Positions 1 through 12,515 are shown, numbered from the stretch's first letter. The stretch is DNA of 64,000 nucleotides from Stichopus chloronotus (GCA_021234535.1 CM037835.1:930001-994000); one strand, 5' to 3'. Notes: generated by a model not told the origin, from the sequence alone. Numbers and translations: made by a program.

Positions 1-2242
1 GTACTGAGACTCTAAACACCTGGATTAAAGTATTATTCTGAGCGAGCTAGTTGTGAAAGGATTAGATGACTTAAATGAACTTGCCAGATGAATGATATTG
101 GACTGGAATCGCCTAGCAAAGGAATGAAATACATTTGAGCTAATTGAGTAGCTTATCTTGAATTGGTGGGTCTTAAAGTAGTAGCAGTAATTAAATTAAA
201 AGCACACCTGGCGTCTGACATTGTTCTTTTGTACTTTGAACCTAACAATACACACAATTAAGTTGAAAACCTTTACACTGCTCTTTCCTTTACTATTACA
301 CACTTCAATCACAGTAAATGGAAGGAGGAGCTTAAAAACTACTGCAGGGCCCATCAATCCAAACAAAGGATCGAAACATAATTACGCAAGCACTACCTGC
401 AAAACTATGGGAGAAGATCTATACCTTTCTCGGTTTCAGGCACTTTTCTGTTCAATAATTAAAAAAAAAGACTTATTATACATATTTTCTTCACACCTAA
501 GCAAGCAACATCTTTCGCTCACATCCAAAGAAGCATGACGGGAAAGTCTGATACACATAGACAATGGATGGAGTAATTGAAATTTCTAAGGACTTACACC
601 GGATTAGGAGATAAACACAATAACAGCTCTGTCGTCTGCTACGGCAACAGAACTTCACTTCCCTACTGCTACAACATTGCCAGCCGTCATGGAAATAAAT
701 AACTTTTTGGGCCTTTCGACGCTCGGTTACTCGTATGACCATGCAATGTTTGGTTTGTTTATCAAACCATGCAAAAGAATCGATATCTCGCCATTTCTGG
801 AAACTTGAGGAAACGTCTCGGCTATTTGTCAAAAACATAGACTTTTGCCTCTGTAGCTCATTTGCATGCGCTAACTTCTAAAGGAACGGGCTAAAGGTAA
901 TCATTCATTTCAATTAAACAGTCGTTTCGAGTTGTGCGCCATCTGCTCTTTAAGGATTGGCGGTACAAACCTACATATCAAAGCATTGTTCAGAGCGATC
1001 TTCTTGTTCAAGAATTAGCTGACGGTGCTAGGTAAATTGTATTCAACTGCTAACGTCCAATTAAGGAAAGAAATACCTTTGAGCTAATTGCACAGCTTAT
1101 CGTCACTCATTTTTTTGGGGGGGACCTTAAAGTATTAGCATTAAGTATATTTTCCGTTCTCTCTCCATCTAAATAACAGCTCCCTGTTTGGATTAAGACT
1201 TTTACCGTAAATTCAAAGGCTTATTTTACTGATAATTGAAGGTGCTCTTAAATAACAGAGAGGCCTAATCTTCGTCTGTAGACGCATTTCAAACCCTATG
1301 CCAACACCATGTTCCTGATTCAAGATATTGCTGTTTGAGAAAGAGTTGTCTGGAAAAAGATAATTTCCAATTGCCTCAAGGTTGCCAAATGCAGCAGTCG
1401 TTAATTATGACAAGAAGTCTTTATTTTTTCTTTCAACTTGAAACACTCGTTTAACCTTGAAATTTGACACTAATGAAAATGTAGATTAGGTATATTGTGG
1501 ATTAACCTTAAAATATTGTGGAAATTAAGGTCACATCTCTTAAATTATTGTGATTCTTTTAAGACGGTCAATATTGTAAAGAAATACAAAGGATAATCAT
1601 GAAGTTGTGACTGGGTAACATCACAAATTGTCCATTGCGCAATGTACCATTTATAAAAAACAAAAAAAACAAATTTGATTTAAAAATTCATAACTCCCGA
1701 ACCGAACATGCTATTGAGGTACGGTTTTGACCAATAAAGAGAATAATATTCCTAAGTTCTTAGGAAATATCAATTCCCCTCAGCTGCCAATCCATTTAAT
1801 GCAAAAACACGTCCAAAATGAAGTTGGCCTAACCAGGATCTGGGTCTCTCTCCATATCACTGGCACTGAATGGTGATGAGTTTTCTAAATCCTTTGATTG
1901 CCTTTTATCTACTTCCGTTTTACTGTTTATATTGTACGCTATACGTCTTTCTTGCGATATTATTTTGAGTATCGTAGCTTGTCAAAGTGTCAGATTACGT
2001 CATACTTGCTACTGTGGGATTATTGCCTATATTTACATATTATAATGTAAACCTATTTGTTTTAACCTCTTTGATTGTCTGAGAAGCTACTAATTCGCTG
2101 TGGTTGGATTGTTATTCGTCCTATTGAAGTCATGCATACTGGTACATTCATACACGCTAAATTATATAAAACCATGCATTAATGCTTAACTACTCTATAT
2201 CTAGTCCCATATCTGTTTCCCTGGCTTCAATGAACGCCTTAC
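1..2242. other. Intron or downstream sequence of the TSR-TSPN gene, no exon recognised
   Basis: I searched both strands for continuations of the TSPN gene (Gly-X-Y collagen, VWC, EGF or TSR codons behind an acceptor) and found none. A short open stretch on the minus strand near 1840-1885, flanked by AG and GTTAGG, has the wrong phase for the exon at 2243. Otherwise the sequence is AT-rich with no clear repeat. Confidence 0.5.
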
Positions 2243-2317
2243 CATTCTTTTGTGATCAGAGCATTGCAAATCTGCAGCATTCGGATTCTCAAAAATAACA
2301 AATTGCTCAATGTCTCC
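2243..2317 (-). CDS. Short exon completing the TSPN domain
   Basis: A 75 nt, phase 0-0 exon lies between a strong acceptor (a T-run ending CACAG) and the donor ATG|GTAAGG. It encodes 25 residues beginning GDIEQFVIFENPNAADLQC. This is the conserved last strand of TSPN domains, in which G-x-I-x-Q-(hydrophobic) is followed by a D/N-P-x-A-A turn and a cysteine. It is especially like the end of the collagen V/XI type domain. The Cys at residue 19 is the expected disulfide partner of the Cys in LIADC of the preceding exon. The intron separating the two is 452 bp. The exon is too short for simple ORF calling and rests on the splice sites plus family conservation. The following exon was not found between here and the left edge. 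Confidence 0.88.
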
Positions 2318-2769
2318 CTGTGAAAAAAAAAACCAAAAAGTAACAAGAAAACAATAAACAAAATATTTATTTTTTGATGAAAATATGACGTTACACTTCA
2401 GACTTCGTTCATGATATGCATGGCGTAGTAAAGCACCGCACGTCTAGTGTATTTCAAATGACAATATCGTAGATTTAGTTATATACATGAATCAGCTTAC
2501 TTTTTATGCGAATTATTAAATAAAACTCATTTCTGATCAGTTTCCACAACCAGAAAACTATGATTTCTCTCAGTCTTTCTGCTAAAATCAGCCGACGTGT
2601 TTCCATATCTTTTCTTTATTGAATCCAACATGAGAAAGTTTTTATGTCTTACACCGCAATTATTGCTAACAGTTGGGATCATTTATATCATGTTCAGGTC
2701 GGTAGTACTACTATGTTCATACCAATAAATACTCCTGTGTAATAGATAGTGAGGCGAAATGGAACTCAC

Positions 2770-3302
2770 CGAAAATTTTATATTGTCCAAATTCTCGACG
2801 CCGTTAGTCGGATTACCAATACTGGCAAAGCCGGATACATCTACATAGACCTGGTCATCAGCCGGTAGATAACGCACAATTTTTTGAGAACAGTCGGCGA
2901 TCAGAGTTAAAGAGTCTCTCCTTATGGCAAATGCTAAGTAATGCCAATCTCTGTTGTTCACTTGATAACCCGGGAAGGTGATAGTCCGGATCGAACCCTG
3001 ACGGGTACCGAATAGAATAGCTGGTTGACGATTTGCAATACGAATAGCTAATTGAAGCCTTCTTTGACCGTTCGTAATAACCAAAGGGTACAAATCCGAA
3101 TTACCGGACGATTTTCCTGATAATTTAGGTCTCAGAACTAGTAAAATAGAGAATTCTTCTGGAAAGCTCGTTGTATATATCATGTTGGTCGATATGGTGA
3201 TGGAGGCCCTCGGAGAGATGAAGAAGGCGTTATCTCTGTTTTTTGTGAACCGAACATGGTCAACGTCTTGCAAACCCATCAGTAATATCATGTCTCTCAT
3301 TT
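2770..3302 (-). CDS. Main exon of a thrombospondin N-terminal (TSPN/laminin-G-like) domain
   Basis: A 533 nt minus-strand exon encodes 177 full codons. The intron ends TTTGACAG before it, and the donor CG|GTGAGT follows. TSPN family hallmarks are visible: a start near residue 11 (LQDVDHVRF), FPEEFSILLVLRP at 46-58, paired beta strands with FGTRQG near 97-102, the DWHYLAF strand at 118-124, and LIADC at 133-137. The domain is a beta sandwich found at the N-terminus of thrombospondins, of collagens V/XI and FACIT collagens, and of NELL proteins, where it binds heparin or matrix partners. Start phase is 1 and end phase is 0, so it joins in frame to the TSR exon upstream and to the short exon downstream at 2317. 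The first codons are not a translation start, since the acceptor lies immediately upstream. What follows TSPN (collagen helix, VWC, EGF or other) is off the left edge, so the gene cannot be named. Confidence 0.92.
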
Positions 3303-4667
3303 CTGTCAAATAAATGCAAAAGGATACTTTTCAATCATAAACAGATAATTAAACTGTCTACACTAATGATTCCCAACGGAAGTGTTAATGTCCCCGGGGG
3401 ACGTTTCAGTAACTCGTGGAGAGAGGAGGGGGGTGTAAACGGTAGAAAAACCTCGAGGGGAAATTTGAGGGAAAAAAATGGTACCATACTAAATATAACC
3501 CGGAGCTACAAAAGAAGCAAATAAGTTTTCACGACAATTGTCTTTCAATTATTTTTGTCATTGTATTCATATTTTTCAGTTTTCAATTATAAGGATGGGG
3601 GGATCACAAAAAGCATCGAACCCCTTGGTTACACATTCATGATTGTCCAGGGACTGAAATTAAATTTGATGCAAGTCGCACGACCTCCTCCCATTAACAT
3701 ATTTCTACATATAGGGAGAGTGGACGTGTAATGATGTAATACTACGGTATTGAAATTGAAGAATAATGCTCTACATAGTAATTGTCAAAACAATCAGAAA
3801 CTATTCAGGTATTTTCTTAACATGGACGGGGTGGGGTAGTTTCACAATACCATTCTAAGAAATTGGCGTTGAGGTGAAACGTTGAGGGAACCACTTGTCT
3901 ACACAGATACCGTGTAACTAGCGAATATTTAACCCATACAGAGTAGACAACACACTGGCAACACATGCGTGCATGTACTGCTGTCTTAGATATACTGTTT
4001 GCAGTTTGATTTTGGTGAAAGATAGGCTCTATAGTGAACGCCTTTGATCAGTCTATCCTCCAATTTGATCAGTCTATCCTCCATTTTTCAACGAATTGTG
4101 TCCAGCACATCTGTAAAATTCAAATTCACGACCAGCCTATAGGTTTATATAGATGTCACAGCGGTATCAATGGCATTGCACTAGCTGAAAGTGCCTGAAA
4201 AAATAATAATTATTTGGTAAGAATAATTGTGCAAACGTGTTGACGTTGACAAAGGTGAATTCCTTTGTAATGGCTTATTTTTTAAAGGTTTACCGAGGTG
4301 ACTTCACGTAGAAAGGTGAATTTAAGGTGAATAGAAATGAGAGGTTTGAAGGTTACTGCAAAGAAAAAAATTGCGGAAATTAGGACTTTGTTGGAGACTA
4401 GTAACTAGAGTGCACCCAATAATACACCTGGATAAAATCAGCTGCTATGCATCATCCATATGCCTCTGTGATATCTCTGTAATGATCCATTACATGGACA
4501 CATGAATACATGTTATCAGTCGGGTGGGGGGGGGGGGACGGAGCTGTCCTCATTGCAGTGCTAATTTCTCTGTCCTCCATATTCTTCTCTTTTATGATTT
4601 AAGTACAGACTGTATTCGTCTGTACGAGGTTTCAGCTTGCCGCTATTGAGTACATTAAAATGTCTGC

Positions 4668-4790
4668 AGTACAATTCTTGAGTCGAGTCCACCCAATCCA
4701 AGTCATTACCTTTCCAGCCCGAGTCCTTGATGACCGAGTCCAAGTACTTAAGGTCGAGTCCGAGTCCTCGAGACAATGCGCAAATATGAC
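4668..4790. repeat. Cryptic GAGTCC hexamer repeat, first block
   Basis: Degenerate, imperfectly spaced GAGTCC/GAGTCG/CAAGTC hexamers recur across about 120 bp. The same composition returns in the same orientation at 5178-5290. The low-complexity makeup produces spurious open frames on both strands that should not be called genes. Confidence 0.7.
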
Positions 4791-5177
4791 TCTTACTCTT
4801 ATATGTGAAATATGACAAGATTGTCAACAGGATTGCAGCCGGGGGCACATCTTTTTTTCTTTTTTGAGGGGAAGGGGGGGTGTCAAAGTAAAAAAAAACT
4901 AACTGGATACTTTTTCCGAGTGGCGACGCCACTGCGACAGTTTCGGACGCTACGAATACTTTAGTAGGCTTTGATCCAGAATCTTAAAAAGTTGGGTGGG
5001 GGTTCACGAGAGGACACTAACGGGAAAAAGTGGATTGAACAATGGGGGAGGGAACTATCTAAGCTGAGCGCCACCATTGCTTGACGCGGAAAAAACAAGA
5101 AAATTTTGGCTTTTCAACCCCCCCCCCCCCCCCCGCTACAGATAGCAGGAACGGCACTCCCGGTGCAGTGTGCCTCG

Positions 5178-5290
5178 GACAGAGTCCTCGAGTCCCCAAG
5201 GCCGAATCCAAGTCCAAGTCTTGGAACTTCGAGTCGGAGACCTTGAAAATCGGGGCCGGTCTCGAGTCCGGCCTCGAATCCTCCAGCACT
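5178..5290. repeat. Cryptic GAGTCC hexamer repeat, second block
   Basis: Repeated GAGTCC, CAAGTC, GAATCC and GAGTCG hexamers extend over about 110 bp, directly after a 17-base poly-C run at 5118-5134. It is related to the 4668-4790 block. Three overlapping open frames here are composition artefacts. Confidence 0.7.
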
Positions 5291-6434
5291 GCTGCAGTAT
5301 AATGTGGTACGTTTAGTGTATTCATACCTTAGGTGTAATTGACTTAGAACGTGCGCATTGCCCAAGCATACCCTTTAACTTGGATTTTATTGACATCGTG
5401 TGTTGACAGAGCACTCAGAGACTTTGTCCCTCTATCTCAGAGGACATGGACACTTCAAAGGTAGTTACAAATAGCCATGCTATCGCCAATCTGTCTTTGT
5501 ATAGCAGCTTTTACCAAGGTAATTTAATGTCGAAATCATTGTTTGCAATCTTAAATTATTTACCACTCAAGGAATCAATCAATCTAGGAACCAATAGACT
5601 CCAGTGATTAATTGACTGTAGCTTGGAAATGTTTACATTTCAAACAAGTGTTGAATAATCTCATATTTCAATCTGTAAACAGTCATTAAACCTGCTTATG
5701 GTGAAGACTGCTTGGGTAGACATTTATCTCCGCTGTTAGTTTGAGTTACTAATAAGATGGCCGTCCATACACCACTGACAAGATGGTTAACCTTTTAAAA
5801 TGTTATTCTTTTCATGATACCTGACTGTTATGACGATGTGAAATCCATGTCTTTAGTGAAAACGAACATGTCAGCGTAACACTTGGGATAATGTCTTGTG
5901 CAAGTCAGCGATACACCTTCAGTGTATTTGTAGATGCATTGAATACAAACTGAAGTTGTGCAATGTGGTACGAGCCTACAATTATTCCTACATATGTAGG
6001 GGTTTGACCGGCTCTCATACTTTTTCCACTTCCACTTCATAGAGTCGTAACATGTGAATACCTACGTCTACTGTACATCTCACATTCAGTCTGTCAGAAT
6101 CCCGACCCCATAATCACAAACAACGCAGCGGTGCCCACCATTACTTATATGCAAGATAGAATGTAACGGTGACGATGACTTCATAAATAGAAAAGTTAAG
6201 GCCCAGAGAGATCTATAATCGGGACCCTTTTGTTCTTGCGTTGCCACCCTTCAAATAACAATAATAATAATAACGATAATAATAATAATAAATGTCAAAG
6301 TGGATGCCCCCCAGCCACTGCGCTACTGTGTATATGTCAAGATTATTCAATGGAATGTTCTTGTATACATATACCGTAGGACAATCCAGTGGTGCTCAAC
6401 GTACTATAGTTGGACATAGTTGGGTCACATGTCC

Positions 6435-6587
6435 GATTAAATCAATACTGCTACTCTGATTAAATCAATACTGCTACTCTGATTAAATCAATGCTGCTAC
6501 TCCGATTAAATCAATACTGTTACTCTGATTAAATCAATACTGCCCTGCAATTAAATCAATACTGCTACTCTGATTAAATCAATACTC
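6435..6587. repeat. 23 bp tandem repeat, about 6.5 copies
   Basis: The unit GATTAAATCAATACTGCTAC plus TCT is repeated head to tail with few substitutions. One unit is altered to end CTGCCCTGCA, and the last unit is partial. This is a minisatellite within the large intron. Confidence 0.9.
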
Positions 6588-9453
6588 CCTGGCATCTAGT
6601 AACGATAAATGGACGGAAAAAGAAATATTTCAGTATTGTTTATGTCAGCTTTGGCTACGGCATTGGTTTGGTTAAGGAGGTAATTTGATATCGGTATCGT
6701 TCATTATGCATGGTGAAAGTTCACCTTACGGATAGACTAGACGGGTCATCATATTCTTGTTTCCTGTATGCCAAAAACTCTAAATAAACCAACGGGAGTC
6801 GTCCCCACCCCCTCTTTTGTTCCGCAGGTACACAAACCATTCCCGACCCACTTCCGAACCACGCATATGCTGCCATCGATTAACGGCATACTTCAGTATA
6901 TTACCCTATGCATTAGGTGAGCTGTTCTACAACCTTCATAAGGATTCTGTCGTTGTTATACCAGGGTCTAAGTTGACACGCATTTGACAGCATGAAATAC
7001 TACTTCCAATCTTTTAAATAATAATTGAGAATCCACTCTTATATGAACCGGGTGATTCAAAGGGCAATTAAATACATTCCAGAGTGGACGATCCAGTGTA
7101 AAAGTTACAAATCTAATCTTATACTATTTACAAGATTCCGTACCGTACAAAATTACTAAAAACTTCCAAAAGGACAAACCTTTACAAAACTCAGAGAGGT
7201 AAGAACTTGTACTTTAAATATGTGCTTGACTTAAGCAAATTATCACTGGTACATGATCAACGAAAACCTGAGGTATATCCAAAAAAGCATTTACGGTCAT
7301 TTTCTTTATGTTCAATCAATTGGCAACAATATCATCTCGGAGAATTCAAGTGCTTGTATAGGTTATCAGAATAAAAATATCTCAATTAGTTGATAAGCTA
7401 CGTGATGCATTGGTTGTATTCGTGACACCTATTGTATGGGGGATTTTAAAGAGCAACCATATACTGGCAAAGACTTAAAAAAATCTACTAAAAAAATTAC
7501 TAAAAAGTAAAAATCATATTTGAAAATCAACGGTTTTGATAATAAGTGCCTACATAATGAATATGAAATCTCAAAACATACCACGTCGAAAGACGTCGCT
7601 CCTCAGTCGGTATTGGGAATTTTATTGTGTTTAGTGAAACGAAGCACTGTAGTTACAAAGTACAAACTGATCACCTCGTTACGGAGTCAGTGATCAGATC
7701 CAGCCAACTCTCACATGATATCATACATGTTTATGCCTTCTCGAGAGGAACATACCCTAACCATCATGGTATATCTGGATACATATCACGTCATGTTCTA
7801 TCATGCATGAAAGGTCTTCTCGGGGCATGATTTTACTTTTAGCACATTATTTGTATTTTGCGAGGACTTTGGTTGTACAACTGAATATTCATTACTAGTT
7901 TACTTCCCACTGGCTTGTTCAACGAAGCTAACTTTTGAGTTGAACGAAAACTGTCACCCACTACATTATCGTATTTTACAGTTTTTGTCGTTATATTAAG
8001 AGAATTTGAAATCATATCGAAAAATTAATCACATGAAACATATTTATTATCCAAAATTGTCAGAATGGTGACATAAAAAGATATAATTAACTTTTGGACA
8101 TGACATTTTAATGTTTTTACTCTCTGCCTACGAACGAAATGACTTGAAGTACTGTAGGTCTTACCTCGCGAACGTAAAGTAAAATTGCCCCATTTCGTTT
8201 TAACTTAAAGGATGTATTGCATCACCCTAAGCTATATTTTTACCTCCCTGAAAGGAAAATTCTCAACTGGTTCTAAGTTACAGTACTCTTAGATTGCCAG
8301 CAAATTCGAAAGATGCAGAGCAGCTCGTATTACACAGCGAACACAGGGATCCATTGTTTTGATTACACATGTGGAGAAATGTAAGACAGGCTGAGGGAGG
8401 GACTAGAGGTAGGTGGTTGGGAGAATTTAAACTGTCTGGGGTGATGCATTACAGCCTTTAAAGCAAAGTGGGCAAAATTGTCAACATTGTCCAGGTTAGT
8501 CCAAATCAAACATAGTTCATGACATAACAGGTATGAAATGAAAACAATCATATAGACCTACAGTTTATCATTTCTTTAAAAGCGAGTTAATGCTTAATAC
8601 CTTCAGCTACAAATGTTGAAGCGGAACATTTTAATGTTTGTTGAGAACTAGAACCCTTGGAATCTCAATTGAGTTTAGAATATGATGGAAATGAAGCCGA
8701 AGCCACAGCAGAATAACACGATGCATTAATAAAATATCATTCAAATATCAATTAATTCTCAGTAATGTTTGAACTTTCAGTCACCGTATGTAGTACACGT
8801 GAGCATTGCAGAATATTGAAATTTTGGTTATTTTTCATTGCCTTTGGCAGAATTAACTAAGTCATTTTCTCTATATGGTGTGTATTTACACACGTTCTTT
8901 CACTGCATGTCGTTTGTAATGTGTATGACTTCTGCCTCAGGCCTTAGGAAGCCTGTTAAATGGAGAAGGCATGCTTGTTTATTTCGTTTTCAATCTTTAG
9001 TCTGAATACTGAGAAGGTAAAATATCTTGAAAGGGAAATATGTTTGCTTTTGATGTTTTGTGTGTTCTTTTTTTTATCGGGAACTGTCCAAGGGAAACAT
9101 GAATATCTAGCAGAAAATCAGAATATAAACAAAGTAAGGGATAAATCTCACCACGCCTTAGTGAAAAAATACTAAAGGATGTTATTCAGTGGAAGTAATG
9201 TGAGATAATACCAACAAGGAATTGGTTATAACCGGAACCAGTGGACAATTATGGTTGATTCATGCCTTATTCGTATGTCCTTCAACTATGTCCTTTGTAG
9301 TCATTATCTGGTTGGCAGTTTATGTTTAGTGAAGTGGGACGTATGGGAGAGAAGCGGCATGTATCCTCTCTGACACTTTTAAGATCAGCTACTGGAAACC
9401 GTGAAATTAAAGGGGTAGCTTCCAACCAATGAACGCATTTTCTTCATATCACG

Positions 9454-9613
9454 CAGGGTTGTAGATTTTTCTTATATGTGTTCTTAAAAAATCAATACAT
9501 AAATCAGTGATTTAAATAAAAAAGTGATTCAAATCAAATAAATCGATTTAAATTATCATTTTTTAACATAAAATCATGATTGTTATCGCCTTGATTTAAA
9601 TCAAACAACCCTG
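9454..9613. mobile_element. 160 bp hAT-like MITE with 8 bp target duplication
   Basis: The element begins CAGGGTTGT and ends ACAACCCTG, giving perfect 9 bp terminal inverted repeats. It is flanked by ATATCACG on the left and ATATCATG on the right, an 8 bp target-site duplication with one mismatch. The interior is built from GATTTAAATCA-type motifs in both orientations. An 8 bp duplication and CAGGG ends are the hallmark of hAT transposons, so this is a non-autonomous hAT derivative with no coding capacity. The decayed duplication shows it is not brand new. Confidence 0.85.
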
Positions 9614-9784
9614 ATATCATGTGCCATAAATAGAACAATTCGAACTGCAGCATGGAACTGTCAAAATGCTACTGACATAGCCAACTTATCACTCACACTC
9701 ATGCACTCAACTTATCGATTTCACTTACTGATGATGTGGAGGAATCCTCACCCTCCTAACCCGAACTCCTTTATTGACTTTCAC

Positions 9785-10960
9785 AAAAAGACATCATTTA
9801 ATCATCAAGTGCTACCAATGATAACAGTTTGAAGTTCCAACAATATTCAGTTGCTTAGGTATCTCCCTTAAAAGGATAGTCCAGGCAGAAATTTAGCTTT
9901 GATATGTTTAAGAGTAAGTAAATGTGACCCTTATGGTAAAACTTCCATTCAGTTCCCATGCATGGTTCTCGCGATTTTATCAGTTCGAGTTACCCCCTTT
10001 GCTACCAACTGGGAACTTGAAGCAAACAGGAGTGACATCATCTCTTCACATTGCTAAAGAGTCTTTTGTTTTCTTCATTTTTTAATTTATTATTTTGACC
10101 TTGAAATCAGCAGGTGGTCAGCCAACATACTGGTTCCCGTGAAGGTCACAAAACTCTCATAGCCCTCCTACATTCACATTATGATATCACTATATATTGA
10201 AGTATTAAATTTGGTATATATTTTAAAGAAAAACATAAAATACTTTATCGATGTGGGGAGATGACATCACTCCTGCTTGCTTCAAGTTAACGGTCAGTAA
10301 CAAATGTGGCAACTTCAGCTGCTCATATCTCGAGAACCACACATGGGAATTGAATGGAAAATTCACTGTAATGGTCAGATTAACTTGCTCTTCAACATAG
10401 CAAAGTTATGTTCGTGGCTAGACCATCCTTTTAATATATGGTTCTCATACTTTATGTCCTGGTGACCTCAAATGACCTTTGACCTACATGAAAAACAATA
10501 GGGATCATCTACTGACAATGGACTAGCCTACAAACACAACAACCTTGAAGTTCGAGCACGCTTCCCTTCTTGAGATACCGTGTTTACAAATTTTTCAAAC
10601 TTTTTCCCCTATTGACCTCACATGACCTTAGACCTCCTTGTAAAATGACAGGCATCATCTACTTATCAAGTGCTACCTGTAATAATAGTTTGAAGTTCAA
10701 GCAACATTCAGTTACTGAGATATCTCTCTTAATATGTTGTCATACTTTAATCTCTGGTGACCTCAAATGGCCTTTGAACTCCATGAAAAACAATAAGAAT
10801 CATCTATAGACTGCCAACACAAAAACTTTAAATTGAGCACGATTCCCTTCTTAGTATATCGTGTTTACAAGCCAAGCGCCACATAGGCCTACACACCCAC
10901 ATCGTTACACACACACACACGTCATCACCATCACATAGATCACAAGGAATGAAAAATGGC
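9785..10960. repeat. DR1-type dispersed repeat, copy A (split by a MITE)
   Basis: Diverged monomers of about 140-150 bp share segments such as CATCAAGTGCTACC, GAGATATC..GTGTTTACAA and GGTGACCTCAAATGACC. The last part runs into a tail with GTGTTTACAAGCCAAGCGCC and an (AC)n stretch near 10905-10920. A perfect TGACCTTTGACCT lies at 10473-10485. The copy is interrupted between 9872 and 10430 by a TTAA-flanked MITE. It belongs to the same family as copies at 27.1, 42.6, 44.4, 54.0 and 55.7 kb. No coding function is seen, and small open frames inside it are shadows. Confidence 0.75.
9872..10430. mobile_element. 559 bp inverted-repeat MITE inserted at TTAA
   Basis: The left end reads TTAA then AAGGATAGTCCAGGCAG, and the right end reads CTAGACCATCCTT then TTAA. 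The terminal repeats share AAGGATRGTCYAG. Subterminal sequences are also inverted copies: GAACTTGAAGCAAACAGGAG near 10012 mirrors CTCCTGCTTGCTTCAAGTT near 10271. The element is a fold-back MITE with a TTAA duplication, as in piggyBac-type insertions. The intact sister monomer at about 10712-10770 reads TCTCTCTTAATATG across the same point and so gives the empty site. No transposase is encoded. Confidence 0.85.
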
Positions 10961-11121
10961 AACCAATAATAGTATTAAGTTCATCGATTGGTTTCTTCTA
11001 TCAATGGCACCTTTTAAGAGAATAACACTTGAAACAGCAATGTATCTTTTTTGCTTTCCTTCACAAAGACTCATAAGCAATGTCAGTATTCACGAGACAG
11101 ACAGGTACTCATATACCCAGA

Positions 11122-11392
11122 AGGCACCTAGCCATGGGGGACATGGGGAGAACGTGCCTCTCCTCCCCCCCCCCCCAAAAAAAATCTTTTCAATAAAAGG
11201 TCCTACTCTTTTGGAATGCAAATGCAGGGAGAAAAGATAGAAATGTTTAGAATTTAAAACCCTTGAAAAGGGAAAAAATCAAAAGGGAAAGGCCCTCTCC
11301 CTTTAGCCCACTCTTTAGCCCAGGCCGACAAAAGTTCAACATTGATGTGCCACCCCCCAAAAAAAACAACTGGTTAGTCTGACTACGGGCCT
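11122..11392 (-). mobile_element. CCGTAGCC-ended MITE, copy 1
   Basis: The left end AGGCACCTAGCCATGGGG and the right end, read as reverse complement AGGCCCGTAGTCAGACTAAC, form imperfect terminal inverted repeats. The right end plus the following (T)n-GGGGGG block and CACATCAATGT matches the left end of the element at 18436-18680, here inverted. A 12-base poly-C run lies near the left end. It is non-coding, and the overlapping 94-codon frame is a shadow. Confidence 0.7.
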
Positions 11393-11599
11393 AATACCTA
11401 GATAGCCCTTGCTAAGGGCTATTCGGCCAATATGGCTCATTACATGCATTACAGTCTAAACCTGTTATCCCTTTCACTTCACCAGCTCTTCCCTCCTTCA
11501 TAATTTCTGTAATCGTCCATCCAATTGACACGCAGCTCCCAACATAAAGCCCCTCTTTTACGCTTAACCTGTTTTCTATTCTATCTTTCCCCTTAGATG

Positions 11600-12515
11600 T
11601 CGGCCGGCGGACTGCCGTCCAGCCGATAATCGATTTAATGTTGACATAAAATGGAATTTATGTTGACATGAAATCGATTTCGTGATAAGCAAATCAGAAT
11701 ACATTTTATATGTCTACATTAAATCGATTTAATATAGACATTTAATCGATATAATGTCTACATTTAATCGATTTAATGCCTACACTAAATCGATTCGATG
11801 TAGACATTAAATAGACCAATCGGAATGGGTTCATGCCAGTTAGTAGAACAAGCCAATCACATTCGCTGATAATGATTTTTTTTTTTGTCAGGAAGGCACG
11901 TAATACGCCCCCTTTCATAACTACGTACCATGACAGGCCCGAATGATCCCTGTGTATAGCCTAGGCCTACATGAGTCTGGTTTCTGTCTAACTCAAATCA
12001 AAAGCTCGAAAGTTCAAACATGTCAATGTATTCCGATCGGAAGCAGTTTATCAGAGACTTCCGACGAGAAGTAGATCATTGGCTCAGATAAAGCAACTCA
12101 TATTGAACAAGTGCAAAGAGATTTGAAAAAAGATTTGCAGCACCGCTGGAGGACCTACGATAAATCGAATTAATGTAAACATTAAGTCGATTTAATGCCA
12201 CATTAAATATTTGATGTCTACATTAAATTGACTTAATTTAGGTTGCATTAAATCAATTTAATGTTTACATTACTTTCATTTAATGTAGACATTAAATATT
12301 AAATTAAATTACATTGATTTAATGTTCACATTAAATCGATTTAATGTAGACATTTAAAAATCTACTCTGATTGGCTTATCACGAAATCGATTTAGTGTTG
12401 ATATTCTTTCGATTTACTGTCAACATTAATTCGATTTACTGTCAGCATTAATTCGATGTAATGTCAACGTTAAGTCGATTTCATATCGACGTTAAATCGA
12501 TAATTATGTCTGCTG
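11600..12515. repeat. Array of palindromic ATTAAATCGATTTAAT units forming a fold-back element
   Basis: Many copies of a roughly 22 bp unit, ATTAAATCGATTTAATGTAGAC with variants, occur in two blocks (11630-11815 and 12155-12500). They are separated by about 330 bp of unrelated sequence. The core ATTAAATCGATTTAAT is a perfect 16 bp palindrome. The outer parts of the blocks also mirror one another: TCGTGATAAGCAAATCAGA near 11670 is inverted as CTGATTGGCTTATCACGA near 12367. The whole could fold into a long hairpin. This looks like a fold-back or MITE-derived element. No coding sequence is seen. Confidence 0.8.

Noticed and set aside
497..838. Cys-rich 113-codon minus-strand frame that could have been a next exon of the matrix gene
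   Set aside because: The cysteine pattern fits no TSR, VWC or EGF module, and no acceptor in the required phase was found.
3367..3660. Segment starting near GATTCCCAACGGAAG, considered as a hAT-type element
   Set aside because: I could not find matching inverted ends or an 8 bp duplication.
4561..5365. Several overlapping frames on both strands (73-123 codons)
   Set aside because: They arise from cryptic GAGTCC repeats and poly-C/poly-G runs. No homology or consistent splicing.
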